Shown: positions 52,601 to 64,000 of the stretch, in pieces
How the letters are laid out: each line of letters starts with the position of its first letter
Numbering within the stretch: position 1 is the first letter of the stretch
NCBI GenBank assembly: GCA_020796225.1
Contig: CM036775.1
Coordinates: 13,608,671 to 13,672,670, forward strand
Direction: 5' to 3'
DNA from: Arion vulgaris
Lineage: Eukaryota; Mollusca; Gastropoda; Stylommatophora; Arionidae
Length of the DNA: 64,000 nucleotides
Position numbers and translations under genes: made by a program
The notes under the pieces: generated by a model
Seen by the model: only the letters and a program-made list of their open reading frames with translations
What the model was told of the DNA's origin: nothing
Databases searched by the model: none

Positions 52601-55600
52601 ATCGACCTCTTTTATAACATCATTATTTTGATGTTTCTTTTTGTATCGACCTCTTTTATAACATCATTATTTTGATAATGTTTTTTGTGTATCGACCTCT
52701 TTTATAACATCATTATTTTGATAATGTTTCTTTGATGTACCGTCCTCTTTTATAACATCATTATTTTGATAATGTTTTTGTAATGTCCTCTTTATAACAT
52801 CATTATTTTGATGTTTCTTTGTGTACTGTCCTCTTTTATAACATCATTATTTTGATGTTTCTTGTTATCGACCTCTTTTATAACATCATTATTTTGATAA
52901 TGTTTCTTTTGTGTGCCGACATCTTTTATAACATCATTATTTTGATGTTTCTTTGTGTACTGTCCTCTTTATAACATCATTATTTTGATAATGTTTCTTT
53001 GTGTATCGACTTCTTTTATAACATCATTATTTTGATGTTTCTTGTGTACTGTCCTCTTTATAACATCATTATTTTGATAATGTTTCTTTTGTATCGACCT
53101 CTTTATAACATCATTATTTTGATAATGTTTCTTTGTGTGCCGACATCTTTTATAACATCATTATTTTGATAATGTTTCTTTGTGTATCGACCTCTTTATA
53201 ACATCATTATTTTGATAATGTTTCTTTGCGTACCGACCTCTTTTATAACATCATTATTTTGATAATGTTTCTTTTGTGATCGACCTCTTTATAACATCAT
53301 TATTTTGATAATGTTTTTTGTGTATCGACCTCTTTTATAACATCATTATTTTGATAATGTTTCTTTGTGTACTGACCTCTTTTATAACATCATTATTTTG
53401 ATAATGTTTCTTTGTGTACCGACCTCTTTTATAACATCATTATTTTGATAATGTTTCTTTGTGTACCGACCTCTTTTATAACATCATTATTTTGATAATG
53501 TTTCTTTGTGTATCGACTTCTTTTATAACATCATTATTTTGATAATGTTTCTTTGTGTACTGACCTCTTTTATAACATCATTATTTTGATAATGTTTCTT
53601 TGTGTACCGACCTCTTTTATAACATCATTATTTTGATAATGTTTTTTGTGTACGACCTCTTTATAACATCATTATTTTGATAATGTTTCTTTGTGTATCG
53701 ACCTCTTTTATAACATCATTATTTTGATAATGTTTCTTTGTGTATCGACTTCTTTTATAACATCATTATTTTGATGTTTCTTGTGTACGACTCTTTTATA
53801 ACATCATTATTTTGATAATGTTTCTTTGTAGTCGACCTCTTTTATAAATCATTATTTTGATAATGTTTCTTTGTTACGACTCTTTTATAACATCATTATT
53901 TTGAAATGTTTCTTGAATGCCTCTTTTATAACATCATTATTTTGATAATGTTTCTTTGTGTACTGCCTTTTATAACATCATTATTTTGATAATGTTTCTT
54001 GTGTAGCGACTCTTTATAACATCATTATTTTGATAATGTTTCTTTGTGTCGACTCTCTTTATAACATCATTATTTTGATATGTTTCTTTGTATCAACATC
54101 CTTTTATAACATCATTATTTTGAATGTTCTTTGTGTATCGACCTCTTTTATAACATCATTATTTTGATAATGTTTCTTGTGTCCGACCCTTTTATAACAT
54201 CATTATTTTGATAATGTTTCTTGTGTATCGACTCTTTTATAACATCATTATTTTGATAATGTTTCTTGTAATGACTCTTTATAACATCATTATTTTGAAT
54301 GTTCTTTTACCGCCTCTTTTATAACATCATTATTTTGATAATGTTTCTGTGTACTGACCTCTTTATAACATCATTATTTTGATAATGTTTCTTTGTGTCG
54401 ACTCTTTTATAACATCATTATTTATAATGTTTCTTTGTAATCAGAATCCTCTTTATAACATCATTATTTTGATAATGTTTCTTGTGTCGACCTCTTTATA
54501 ACATCATTATTTTGATAATGTTTCTTGTGTAGCTGACCTCTTTATAAAATCATTATTTTGATAATGTTTCTTTGTGTCCGACCTCTTTATAACATCATTA
54601 TTTTGATAATGTTTTTCATACAACCTCTTTAAACATCATTATTTTGATAAGTTTCTTTGTGTAATGACATCTTTTATAACATCATTATTTTGAATGTTTC
54701 TTTTGTGTGCCGACTTTTTATAACATCATTATTTTGATAATGTTTCTTGTGTCGACTCTTTATAACATCATTATTTTGATAAGTTTCTTTGTGATACTGA
54801 TCTTTATAACATCATTATTTTGATGTTTCTTTGTGTACGACCTCTTTATAACATCATTATTTTGATGTTTCTTTGTAAAACGACCTTTTTATAACATCAT
54901 TATTTTGATAATGTTTTTGCTGACCTGACCTCTTTTATAACATCATTATTTAATGTTTCTTGTGTACGACCTCTTTATAACATCATTATTTTAATGTTTC
55001 TTGTGTACGACCTCTTTTATAAATCATTATTTTGATAATGTTTCTTGTATACGATCCTCTTTATAAACATCATTATTATGAATGTTTCTTGGTCATCGAC
55101 ATCTTTATACATATTATTTTGATAAGTCTCTTTGTAATTCTCTTTTAAAACATCATTATTTTGATAATGTTCAATGATTACGACTCTTATAATCGATCAA
55201 TATTTAGAGTAATTGCTTGTGTGTACAAACCATCTTTATAACATCATTATTTTGAAATGTTTCTTTGTGCGACTCTTTATAACATCATATTTTGATAAGT
55301 TCTGTGTATCTGACCTCTTTTATAACATCATTAGATAATGTTTCTTTGTATGCACAAGACCTCTTTTATAACATCATTATTTTGATAATGTTTCTTTGGT
55401 ACGTCCTCTTTTATAACATCATTATTTTGATAATGTCTTCAGTACAATCCTCTTTATAACATCATTATTTTGATAATGTTTCTTGTGTACCAACTCTTTA
55501 TAACATCATTATTTTGAATGTTTCTTGTGTGCGTCCTCTTATAACATCATTATTTTGATAATGTTTCTTGTGCCGACCTCTCTTTATAACATCATTATTT

Positions 55601-58560
55601 GATAATGTTCTTTGTAAAGACATCTTTTATAACATCATTATTTTGAAATGTTTCTTTGTCTTATCATGTACTCTCATCCTTATAACATCATTATTTTGAT
55701 AATGTTTCTTTGTGTCATCGACTTTTATAATATCATTATTTTGAAATGTTTCTTTGGGATAACTGACCTTCTTTTATAACATCATATTGCATGTTTCTGT
55801 GTACGACCTCTTTATAACATCATTATTTTGATAATGTTTCTTTGTGTACTGACCTCTTTTATAACATCATTATTTTGATAATGTTTCTTGTGATGACTCT
55901 TTAATAACATCATTATTTTGTAATGTTTCTTTTGTGCCGCTCTTTTATAACATCATTATTTTGATAATGTTTCTTTTGTACAAGTCCTCTTTATAACATC
56001 ATTATTTGATAATGTTTCTTTGTGTAGCCGACCTCTTTTATAATATCATTATTTTGATAATGTTTCTTTGTGTACCGACCTCTTTTATAACATCATTATT
56101 TTGATAATGTTTCTTGTAGTATCGACATCTTTATAAACATCAATATTTTGATAATGTTTCTTTGATATCGACTCTTTATAACATCTTTTTTGATAATGTC
56201 TTTGTGTACCGACCTCTTTATAAATATTATTTTGATAATGTTTCTTGTGAGACCGACCTTTTATAACATCATTATTTGATATGTTTCTTTTGTACCGACC
56301 TCTTTTATAACATCATTATTTTGAAATGTTTCTTTGCAGTGCCGTACCTCTTTATAAATCATTATTTTGATAATGTTTTTTTGTACTGACCTCTTTTATA
56401 ACATCATTATTTTGATAATGTTTCTTTGTGTGCCGACCTCTTTATAACATCTTATTTTGATAATGTTTCTTTGTGTATCGACCTCTTTTATAACATCATT
56501 ATTTTGATAATGTTTCTTTGTGTGCCGACCTCTTTTATAACATCATTATTTTGATAATGTTTCTTGTGTACGACATCTTTATAACATCATTATTTTGATG
56601 TTTCTTTGTGCTGACCTCTTTTATAACATCATTATTTTGATAATGTTTCTTTGTGTATCGACCTCTTTTATAACATCATTATTTTGATAATGTTTCTTTG
56701 TGTACCGACCTCTTTTATAACATCATTATTTTGATAATGTTTCTTTGTGTCTCGACCTCTTTTATAACATCATTATTTTGATAATGTTTCTTTGTGTATC
56801 GACTCTTTTAACATCATTATTTTGATGTTTCTTTTGTCCGCCTCTTTTATAACATCATTATTTTGAATGTTTCGTGCCGACCTCTTTATAACATCATTAT
56901 TTTGATAATGTTTCTTTGTGTACGACCCCTTTATAACATCATTATTTGATGTTTCTTTGTGTACCTCTCTTTTATAACATCATTATTTTGATAATGTTCT
57001 TGTAATCGACCTCTTTTATAACATCATTATTTTGATAATGTTTCTTTGTGTTCGACCTCTTTATAACATCATTATTTTGATAATGTTTTTGTATGGACCT
57101 CTTTTATAACATCATTATTTGATAAGTTTCTTGTACGACCTCTTTTATAACATCATTATTTGATGTTTCTTTGTGTATCCTCTTTATGAACATCATTATT
57201 TTGATAATGTTTCTTGTGTATCGACTCTTTTATAACATCATTATTTTGATGTTTCTTTGTGTATCGACATCTTTTATAACATCATTATTTTGATAATGTT
57301 TCTTCTGGTACCATCCTCTTTATAACATCATTATTTTGAAAAGTTTCTTTGTATCGACCTCTTTATAAATCATTATTTTGAATGTTTCTTGTGTACGACA
57401 TCTTTTAAACATCATTATTTTGATAATGTTTCTTGTGACCGACCTCTTATAACATCTTATTTTGAAATGTTTCTTTGCATGACCCTTTTAAACATCATTA
57501 TTTTGATGTTTCTTTGTGTATCGACTCTTTAAAACATCATATTTTGATGTTTCTTTGTGTATCGACTCTTTTATAACATCATTATTTTGATAATGTTTCT
57601 GTTGACGACCTCTTTATAACATCATTATTTGATAATGTTTCTTTAGTAACCGACATCTTTTAAACATCATGATTTGATAATGCTGTGTATCGCATCATAA
57701 CATCATTATTTTGATAATGTTTCGTGATCGACATCTTTTATAACATCATATTTTGATGTTTCTTTGGTGCTAGACTCTTTTATAACATCATTATTTTATA
57801 ATGCTTTCTTTGTGTACCGTCCTCTTATAACATCATTATTTTGATAAAGTTTCTTTGTACATGACTCTTTATAACATCATTAATTAATGTTCTTTGTGCA
57901 ACCTCTTTTATAACATCATTATTTTGAAATGTTTCTTGTACTCGACCTCTTTATAACATTTATCATTTTAATGTTCTTTGTAAATACATCTTTTATAACA
58001 TCATTATTTTGATAATGTTTCTTTGTCACGTCACATCTTTATAAATATTATTTTGATATGTTTCGTGTACGGTCTTTTATAACATCATTCATTTTGATGT
58101 TTCTTGATGTGTCATCGACCTCTTTATAACATCATTATTTTGAATGTTTCTTTGTGTACTGGACCTCTTTATAACATCATTATTTGATAATGTTTCTGAG
58201 AACACCTCTTTATAACATCATTATTTTGATAATGTTTCTTTGTGATCGACATCTTTATGAACATCAATTATTTTAAGTTCTTTGTACGTACATCTTTATA
58301 ACACCATTATTTTGATAATGTTTTCTTTGTGTACGAAAACACATTTATAACATCATTATTTTGATAATGCTTCTTCGTGGTATGACCTCTTAAACATACA
58401 TATTTGATAAGCGCTCTTTGTTTATCGACTCCTTTATAACATCATTGTTTGATAATGTTTCAGGTACCGTCCTCTTTTATAACATCATTATTTTGATAAT
58501 GTTTCTTGTGTATCGACTCTTTTATAACATCATTATTTTGAATGTTTTTTGTGTATGACT
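49620..58560. repeat. 48-bp satellite, about 9 kb and roughly 190 copies
   Basis: Unit tttataacatcattattttg plus ataatgtttctttgtgtacc and gacctctt. Two classes: a long one with gataatg and a 4-base-shorter one with gatg. The long class contains the perfect hairpin cattat-tttg-ataatg. The tacc/tatc/tgcc spacer between gtg and gac varies most. From about 53900 to 58500 single-base indels become frequent, while 53150-53760 is almost clean. Confidence 0.98.
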
Positions 58561-59710
58561 TACACTATCAGAAAAGTTCAAGCGCACAGAAAATAACCCC
58601 ATGCACCAAACAATCAACGAACCAACCAAAAACCGCATAAAAGACACAGCTTCCATCACTTGTCAAAATCACTCTCTGCAAAAACATGGACATCCTCTCA
58701 AAAGACCCAGCAACCTGGGAAATGATAATACCATTCAACAACACAGACCTACAGCCCAACTTCACAGTGATAACAACAATTCCAAATGTAGATAAAAAGG
58801 GTGAAGAAACAGGTCCCATCTTGAGAGCAAAGACACTAGAACACATTGACACCTCACACCACCATCCCGAGTGGACCCATATATACACAGACGGATCATC
58901 AGACACGACAGTGAGGAAAGGAGGGGCCGGAATCATCATCATACTCCAAGATGGCACTACACTAACAAATTTAAGTGCCACTGGAGAACTATCAACAAAT
59001 TTTAGAGCCGAACAACATACAATTGTGGATGCCTCAAAAATACTTCAGCAAAGAAACATCCAAAACAACAAACTTGTCTTCCTTTGCGACTGCTTGTCAG
59101 TCCTGCAGGCCACACAAAGGGAACCACAAGATAACATGGAAAGAGAGCTGATACTACAGCTAAACAAGCTCTCAGAACACAACAAAATTATTCTCCAGTG
59201 GATACCAGACCACTGTGGCGTACCAGGAAATGAGAGCCCAGACATGCTGGCTAAGGAGGGACAAAACTTACACAACAGAAACACCCAGTATCACTACCAG
59301 AAATCAAGACACATATCAAAAGAAAGTACAAAGAGGTATGGAGGCAACAAACCCACAGCAAACACCCACAAGATCCCATCAGCAGACTAAACAGAAAACA
59401 GCACACAACAATCTTTCGCCTAAGAACAGGTCACTGCAGGCTCAACCGCCACATGCACAGAATAAAGACTGCTCAGAATGCACAGTGTGCATGCCAGACA
59501 GAAACACAGACTCCAGAACACATCCTGCAGTCATGTCCATCATACATACACCAACGAAATGAAACATGGCCTCATGAACAAAGCTTACAGACCAAGCTAT
59601 GGGGAACTCTCGAAGAACTCCAACTGACATGCAGCTTCATAGAGGCAACCCATCTCATAATTTAGACGAGCATACGAAACCGAACGCAAAGAAGAAGAAG
59701 AAGAAGAAAA
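58561..59710 (+). mobile_element. LINE fragment (family C) with RNase H and AAG tail
   Basis: A 5'-truncated 1.15-kb element inside the 48-bp satellite, which resumes briefly at 59712-59757. It contains an RNase H domain, a CCHC-like C-terminal finger (CACQTETQTPEHILQSC) and ends cgaacgcaaagaagaag followed by AAG repeats (59691-59710). RT is not present. RNase H plus C-terminal cysteine/histidine finger is known from I/Jockey-group LINEs. Confidence 0.88.
58686..59390 (+). pseudogene. RNase H domain of LINE-C
   Basis: Frame of 234 codons. RNase H motifs: HIYTDGSSD with Asp69, NFRAEQHTIVDA with Glu109, KLVFLCDCLSVLQ with Asp135 and DHCGVPGNESPDMLAKEG with His176 and Asp186. All four acidic catalytic positions are kept. 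A frameshift near 59300 moves the continuation into another frame, KYKEVWRQQTHSKHP-like through FRLRTGHCRLNRHMHRIKTA, CACQTETQTPEHILQSCPSY to a stop at 59663. A frameshift near 58686 also separates it from upstream coding sequence (58601-58685). Only a fragment of ORF2. Confidence 0.88.
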
Positions 59711-60059
59711 CTTCATCATTTTGATAATGTTTCTTTGTGTACCGTCCTCTTTTAAAACCTCATCATTTTATTTCTTCGCTGCCCATAGAATTGTCAGCAT
59801 TCTTCTGTAAAACCACATCTCTGTGGCTTCCAACGATCATATTGAATGTTTGTTGATCGTTCATGATTCGCTGCCATACATAAGTATTTGTTCAATTTAG
59901 GATTGGAGTCCTCTTTTACGCAGTGTCGTGGTCACAAAAGATAGTCACAACGGGATTTTCCTAAGAACTTAATTATTGGTTTTTTTTTATCTTTGTTGAC
60001 CTACACCGTCTGATATAATTAATACGAGTTTAATAATGGGTTGGTTTATTTTTTTCTCC
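59711..60059. other. Satellite remnant and unassigned sequence
   Basis: 59712-59757 is the continuation of the 48-bp satellite. Then, at 59990-60030, the dispersed phrase ctttgttgacctacaccgtc occurs (see 16680, 46610). No gene. Confidence 0.6.
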
Positions 60060-60459
60060 GCAATGAATTCAGGCGTATTCAACGTGCCTAATATGGCACC
60101 TCTGACTGATTTTTGTTTGACTTCTAGTTTCCTTATTATCAGTTGCCCTCGTCATTCAGGCATGCAATACTCTAACTTCTGAGGCTAACTTGTAATTTAA
60201 ATCCCCGAGTAAATGACCAGGAAACTTGTAGTACAACCGTGTACCGTGTACACACCAACATTATTTTGTTTCATTGTGACCTCGAACCTCGGAATTAGTA
60301 CGGCAATATCTCTGAAGTCGTTGAAGGCACGCCTGAATGACGGGGGACATTTATAAAAAAAAAGAAAACAGGCCTTCACGCACAAATCAATCAGTAGTGC
60401 CATACCATGCGACATGTTTACGCTTGAATTCATAGCTGACGGACGCAAGAAGAAGAAGT
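60060..60459 (+). mobile_element. Short retroposon-like repeat with AAG tail
   Basis: Contains cgtgcctaatatggcacctc and ctcgtcattcaggcatgc, found in diverged form at 62140-62290, 7915-8055 and 41580-41715, and ends gacggacgcaagaagaagaa. The tail suggests LINE-C-type mobilisation. An 83-codon minus-strand frame here is discounted. Confidence 0.6.
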
Positions 60460-60462
60460 AGA

Positions 60463-60645
60463 CACATGGTTACAAGTGAAGTGTGTACATGGTTACAAGT
60501 GAAGTGTGTACATGGTTACAAGTGAAGTGTGTACATGGTTACAAGTGAAGTGTGTACATGGTTACAAGTGAAGTGTGTACATGGTTACAAGTGAAGTGTG
60601 TACATGGTTACAAGTGAAGTGTGTACATGGTTACAAGTGAAGTGT
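60463..60645 (+). repeat. 23-bp satellite, 8 copies
   Basis: Unit acatggttacaagtgaagtg plus tgt, essentially identical copies, beginning two bases after the AAG tail of the preceding retroposon. The same 23 bases form part of the 86-bp unit that follows. Confidence 0.96.
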
Positions 60646-61905
60646 GTTACAGACATTGTTATCGACCTGCCAGTGTGTTGTTGGGGCTTGTAAGGAGAGC
60701 AAAGTATGACACATGGTTACAAGTGAAGTGTGCTACAGACTTTGTTATCGACCTGCCAGTGTGTTGTTGGGGCTTGTAAGGAGAGCAAAGTATGACACAT
60801 GGTTACAAGTGAAGTATGTTACAGACTTTGTTATCGACCTGCCTGTGTGTTGTTGGGGCTTGTAAGGAGAGCAAAGTATGACACATGGTTACAAGTGAAG
60901 CGTGTTACAGACTTTGTTATCGACCTGCCTGTGTGTTGTTGGGGCTTGTAAGGAGAGCAAAGTATGACACATGGTTACAAGTGAAGCGTGTTACAGACTT
61001 TGTTATCGACCTGCCATGTGTGTTGTTGGGGCTTGTAAGGAGAGCAAAGTATGACACATTGTTACAAGTGAAGTGTGTTACAGACTTTGTTATCGACCTG
61101 CCTGTGTGTTGTTGGGGCTTGTAAGGAGAGCAAAGTATGACACATGGTTACAAGTGAAGCGTGCTACAGACTTTGTTATCGACCTGCCAGTGTGTTGTTG
61201 GGGCTTGTAAGGCGAGCAAAGTATGACACATGGTTACAAGTGAAGCGTGCTACAGACTTTGTTATCGACCTGCCAGTGTGTTGTTGGGGCTTGTAAGGAG
61301 AGCAAAGTATGACACATGGTTACAAGTGAAGCGTGCTACAGACTTTGTTATCGACCTGCCAGTGTGTTGTTGGGGCTTGTAAGGCGAGCAAAGTATGACA
61401 CATTGTTACAAGTGAAGTGTGTTACAGACTTTGTTATCGACCTGCCTGTGTGTTGTTGGGGCTTGTAAGGAGAGCAAAGTATGACACATGGTTACAAGTG
61501 AAGCGTGCTACAGACTTTGTTATCGACCTGCCAGTGTGTTGTTGGGGCTTGTAAGGCGAGCAAAGTATGACACATGGTTACAAGTGAAGCGTGTTACAGA
61601 CTTTGTTATCGACCTGCCAGTGTGTTGCCGGGGCTTGTAAGGCGAGCAAAGTATGACACATGGTTACAAGTGAAGCGTGTTACAGACTTTGTTATCGACC
61701 TGCCAGTGTGTTGTTGGGGCTTGTAAGGAGAGCAAAGTATGACACATGGTTACAAGTGAAGCGTGTTACAGACTTTGTTATCGACTTGCCTGTGTGTTGT
61801 TGGGGCTTGTAAGGAGAGCAAAGTATAACACATGGTTACAAGTGAAGCGTGTTACAGACTTTGTTATCGACTTGCCTGTGTGTTGTTGGGGCTTGTAAGG
61901 GGAGC
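60646..61905 (+). repeat. 86-bp satellite, about 14-15 copies
   Basis: Unit gacacatggttacaagtgaa, gcgtgctacagactttgtta, tcgacctgccagtgtgttgt, tggggcttgtaaggagagca, aagtat. Copies are highly uniform, varying at a few positions (agcgtgc/agtgtgt, ggagagc/ggcgagc). The last 36 bases of each unit are the head of SINE family II, and the array runs straight into a full SINE II. Confidence 0.96.
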
Positions 61906-62130
61906 AAAGAATAGTAAGCTGTGACCTACAAGGCATGTCATAAGAGGCGACTGAGGTAGAGGCCTAGGAAAGCTACCCTAGTCAATAAAAAGCATAGCAG
62001 AAATTGAATGTGCTGGCCTACTTGTAGGCACATAACTGACACAACGTAAAATCACTCTTAGGCTCAGATCACATACAAATCAGAAAAAAAATGTGGTTGA
62101 CATGAAGCGTTATAGAAGGAGAGAAGAAGA
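61870..62130 (+). mobile_element. SINE family II copy at the end of the 86-bp array
   Basis: Starts in gtgtgttgttggggcttgta, continues agcaaagaatagtaagct, core aaggcatgtcataagaggcg, gtgctggcctacttgtaggc, ggctcagatcacatacaaat and ends gaaggagagaagaagaa. Its head is continuous with the satellite unit. Confidence 0.85.
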
Positions 62131-62400
62131 ATTCAGGCGAAGGCAGGTGCCTAATATGATACCACTGACTAAGTTTTGCTTGAAGGTTAGCTTTCCTTAT
62201 CATCAGTATCCGTCGTCATTCAGGCGAGAAGTACTCCTACTTCTGAGGTACTTGTAATTTAGATCCCCAAGGTCAATGAAACATATAGTACAATCACTAC
62301 CGTGTGCGCACTGAAATTCTTTTTTTTTGGCACTAGGTGGCTTCGAACCCCAGAATTAGCACGACACACGGTTACAAGCGAAGCGTGTGATCGACTTCGC
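62131..62400 (+). repeat. Dispersed repeat, related to 60060-60459
   Basis: Shares tgcctaatatgataccactg, tcgtcattcaggcgag, acttgtaatttagatcccc. The phrase cacggttacaagcgaagcgt at 62366 is close to the 86-bp satellite unit, a possible ancestral single copy of it. Confidence 0.65.
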
Positions 62401-62880
62401 TATCGACATCCCAAAGAGGATTTAATCCTCTACATAACAAACAAACAGATGGCCAGAAAAAAAAAGTTCCCACAGAACTACTTTCAAACCAGCCCATTTG
62501 AGCTGGAAAGTAACGTATTTACCAACGCTGACATCATGATCGTTACCATTTCAATCATCTTACTTACTGGAACCAGTTTGCTTTCAGTATCATTTTATTT
62601 GCTATATATTTACTTTCAATATCAGCATGTGATATATATATATATATATTAGATATAGTCATTGAAGTTGAAATTAGAGAGGACGTAATCGTAATGCTTA
62701 CGTCATGATTCTGTATTGATTAGTAGTGGCCATTTTTAGAAATCTAAATTCAAATATTGCTTCAACATTCAACAAAAAAATAGTTTTACACAAGCTTCTT
62801 CTTTATAAAGGTTAGTGTTGAAGTTATTATTACATAACTGTGATGATTTTTGTTAATTTATTTCCACGTAGAATCGATCA
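62401..62880. other. AT-rich region, no gene
   Basis: A 116-codon open frame (62302-62652) crosses the repeat boundary and ends in a (TA)n tract at 62631-62650. Not called as a gene. Confidence 0.5.
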
Positions 62881-63460
62881 ATTAGTTTAGTTTAGTTTAG
62901 TCGTCGGACCAGTATCATCACAGCACGTCGAACCAGTTAGTCCATAAGTGTCCCGATCTCCTTCTCAGTATGTCTCTCAGTTTAGTTTAGTTGTCGGATC
63001 ATCATCACAGCACGTAGAACAAGTTAGTCCATAAGTGCTCCGATCTCCTTCTCAGTATGTCTCTCAGTTTAGCTAAGTTGTCGGATCATCATCACAGCAC
63101 GTCAAACCAATTAGTCCATAAGTTCTCCGATCTCCTTCTCAGTATGTCTCTCAGTTTAGCTAAGTTGTCGGATCATCATCACAGCACGTCAAACCAATTA
63201 GTCCATAAGTTCTCCGATCTATCCTCAGTATGTCTCTGCTCAGCGTGTGACGACTAATGACACCAGTCCTTAGTTTAGTCGTCGGATCATCATAACTGCA
63301 CGTCGAACCAATTAGTCCATAAGTGTTTTGATCTCCTCCTCATTATGTCTCTCAGTTTAGTTTAGTCATCAGATCATCATCACTGCACGCCGAACCAATT
63401 AGACCATAAGTGCTCCGATCTCCTTCTCAGTGTGTCTCTCAGTTTAGTTTAGTTGTCTCG
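62881..63460. repeat. 87-bp satellite, left part
   Basis: Unit gtttagctaagttgtcggat, catcatcacagcacgtcaaa, ccaattagtccataagttct, ccgatctccttctcagtatg, tctctca. About six units; the two around 63050-63220 are nearly identical. Confidence 0.94.
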
Positions 63461-63755
63461 CCTGAGTGGTTACCGGGGCCCAAATAGGGGTGTAAAGAAT
63501 AGAACCACTGTTACCTGCCACGCACGTCGTAAGAGGCGACTAAGGAGGTTGGGTGTGGTGCTAGCTACCCCACACCGTAAAACACTAGATAGCTACAGAA
63601 CGGAAAGCGAACCGAGGAAACGCTGGCTGAAACCGGACACATCGCCGAAGGATAAGCACCAGAGTTCCAAATAGTGTTGAAGATGTGATGTAAAAATGCA
63701 TTCTTGGCAAAGGCTGTTTATATATCACAGTAAGAATGATCGCGAGAGAGAGAGT
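63461..63755 (+). mobile_element. SINE family I copy, long 3' form, in the 87-bp satellite
   Basis: Head cgcctgagtggttaccgggg, core cgcacgtcgtaagaggcgac, then ctggctgaaaccggacacat, cgccgaaggataagcaccag and a (GA)n end. Satellite phrases agtttagtt(g/a)tc flank it on both sides. Confidence 0.88.
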
Positions 63756-63890
63756 TTAGTTATCGGATCATCATTACTGCACATTGAACCAATTAGCCCA
63801 TACGTGCTCTGATCTCCTCCTCAGTATGTCTTTCAGCATCTGGCGACTAACAACACCGGTTCTTTGTTGGTTTACTATTCTTCTTTGGCT
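63756..63890. repeat. 87-bp satellite, right part
   Basis: One further unit (ttatcggatcatcattactg, gatctcctcctcagtatgtc) after the SINE insertion, more diverged than the left units. Confidence 0.88.
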
Positions 63891-64000
63891 ACCAGTATAG
63901 TGTTCTTGTCTAGCTACACCACATTTGACTTAGTATTATTGCAGTCTGGTTAGTGTTGTAGATTCACCGCTATTACTTGAATCATGATCAATAATTTATT
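63891..64000. other. Unassigned end of window
   Basis: No feature recognised. Confidence 0.4.

Noticed and set aside
60885..61124. 79-codon plus-strand ORF
   Set aside because: Product of the 86-bp satellite; disappears with any unit-length change.

Overview
This window reads as animal nuclear DNA, most likely from a mollusc and probably a gastropod. That is an inference from a secreted fibrinogen-related (FReD) lectin gene split by a spliceosomal intron, abundant tRNA-derived SINEs with AAG tails, mariner-type and DD~83E transposons and several non-LTR retrotransposon families. There is no bacterial-style gene organisation. The window holds a 100-N assembly gap at 48631-48730.

Layout. 1-2040: two minisatellites (42 bp and 81 bp). 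2765-8055: block A, a FReD gene with TATA box, signal-peptide exon, intron, FReD exon and polyA signal, followed by a 40-bp satellite, an ACT microsatellite and a dispersed repeat. 8090-11520: a non-LTR retrotransposon, a 41-bp satellite, and a LINE 3' end whose tail is itself tandemly amplified. 12270-15120: GC-rich, apparently nested composite element. 15520-18660: SINEs and LINE tails. 18804-22448: a palindromic mariner with a DD~83E (Sailor-like) transposon inside it. 22560-36300: a block of visibly degraded sequence containing a 28-bp satellite, block B (a decayed paralogue of block A starting at 27447) and a third Sailor-like element. 36325-41715: the remainder of block B, with a clean second Sailor copy and two LINE fragments inside its ACT microsatellite. 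41715-49380: LINE tails, SINEs, one unidentified 154-codon ORF, a CACT-rich minisatellite and two MITEs. 49620-58560: a 9-kb satellite with a 48-bp hairpin monomer, interrupted at its end by an RNase H-bearing LINE fragment. 60463-63890: a 23-bp to 86-bp satellite that shares sequence with a SINE, and an 87-bp satellite carrying another SINE.

How it works together. The only convincing host gene is the FReD lectin, present twice: A is nearly intact, B is badly broken. The rest is mobile DNA and satellites, and the arrays and microsatellites repeatedly serve as insertion sites. No undescribed multi-gene system is evident. The most informative points are the FReD duplication with a coding minisatellite in its linker, the layered nest (81-bp repeat, palindromic mariner, Sailor), the shared 3' end of a SINE and an RNase H LINE, and a satellite that seems to have grown out of a SINE head. 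All homology statements rest on reading motifs by eye; no database search was run.
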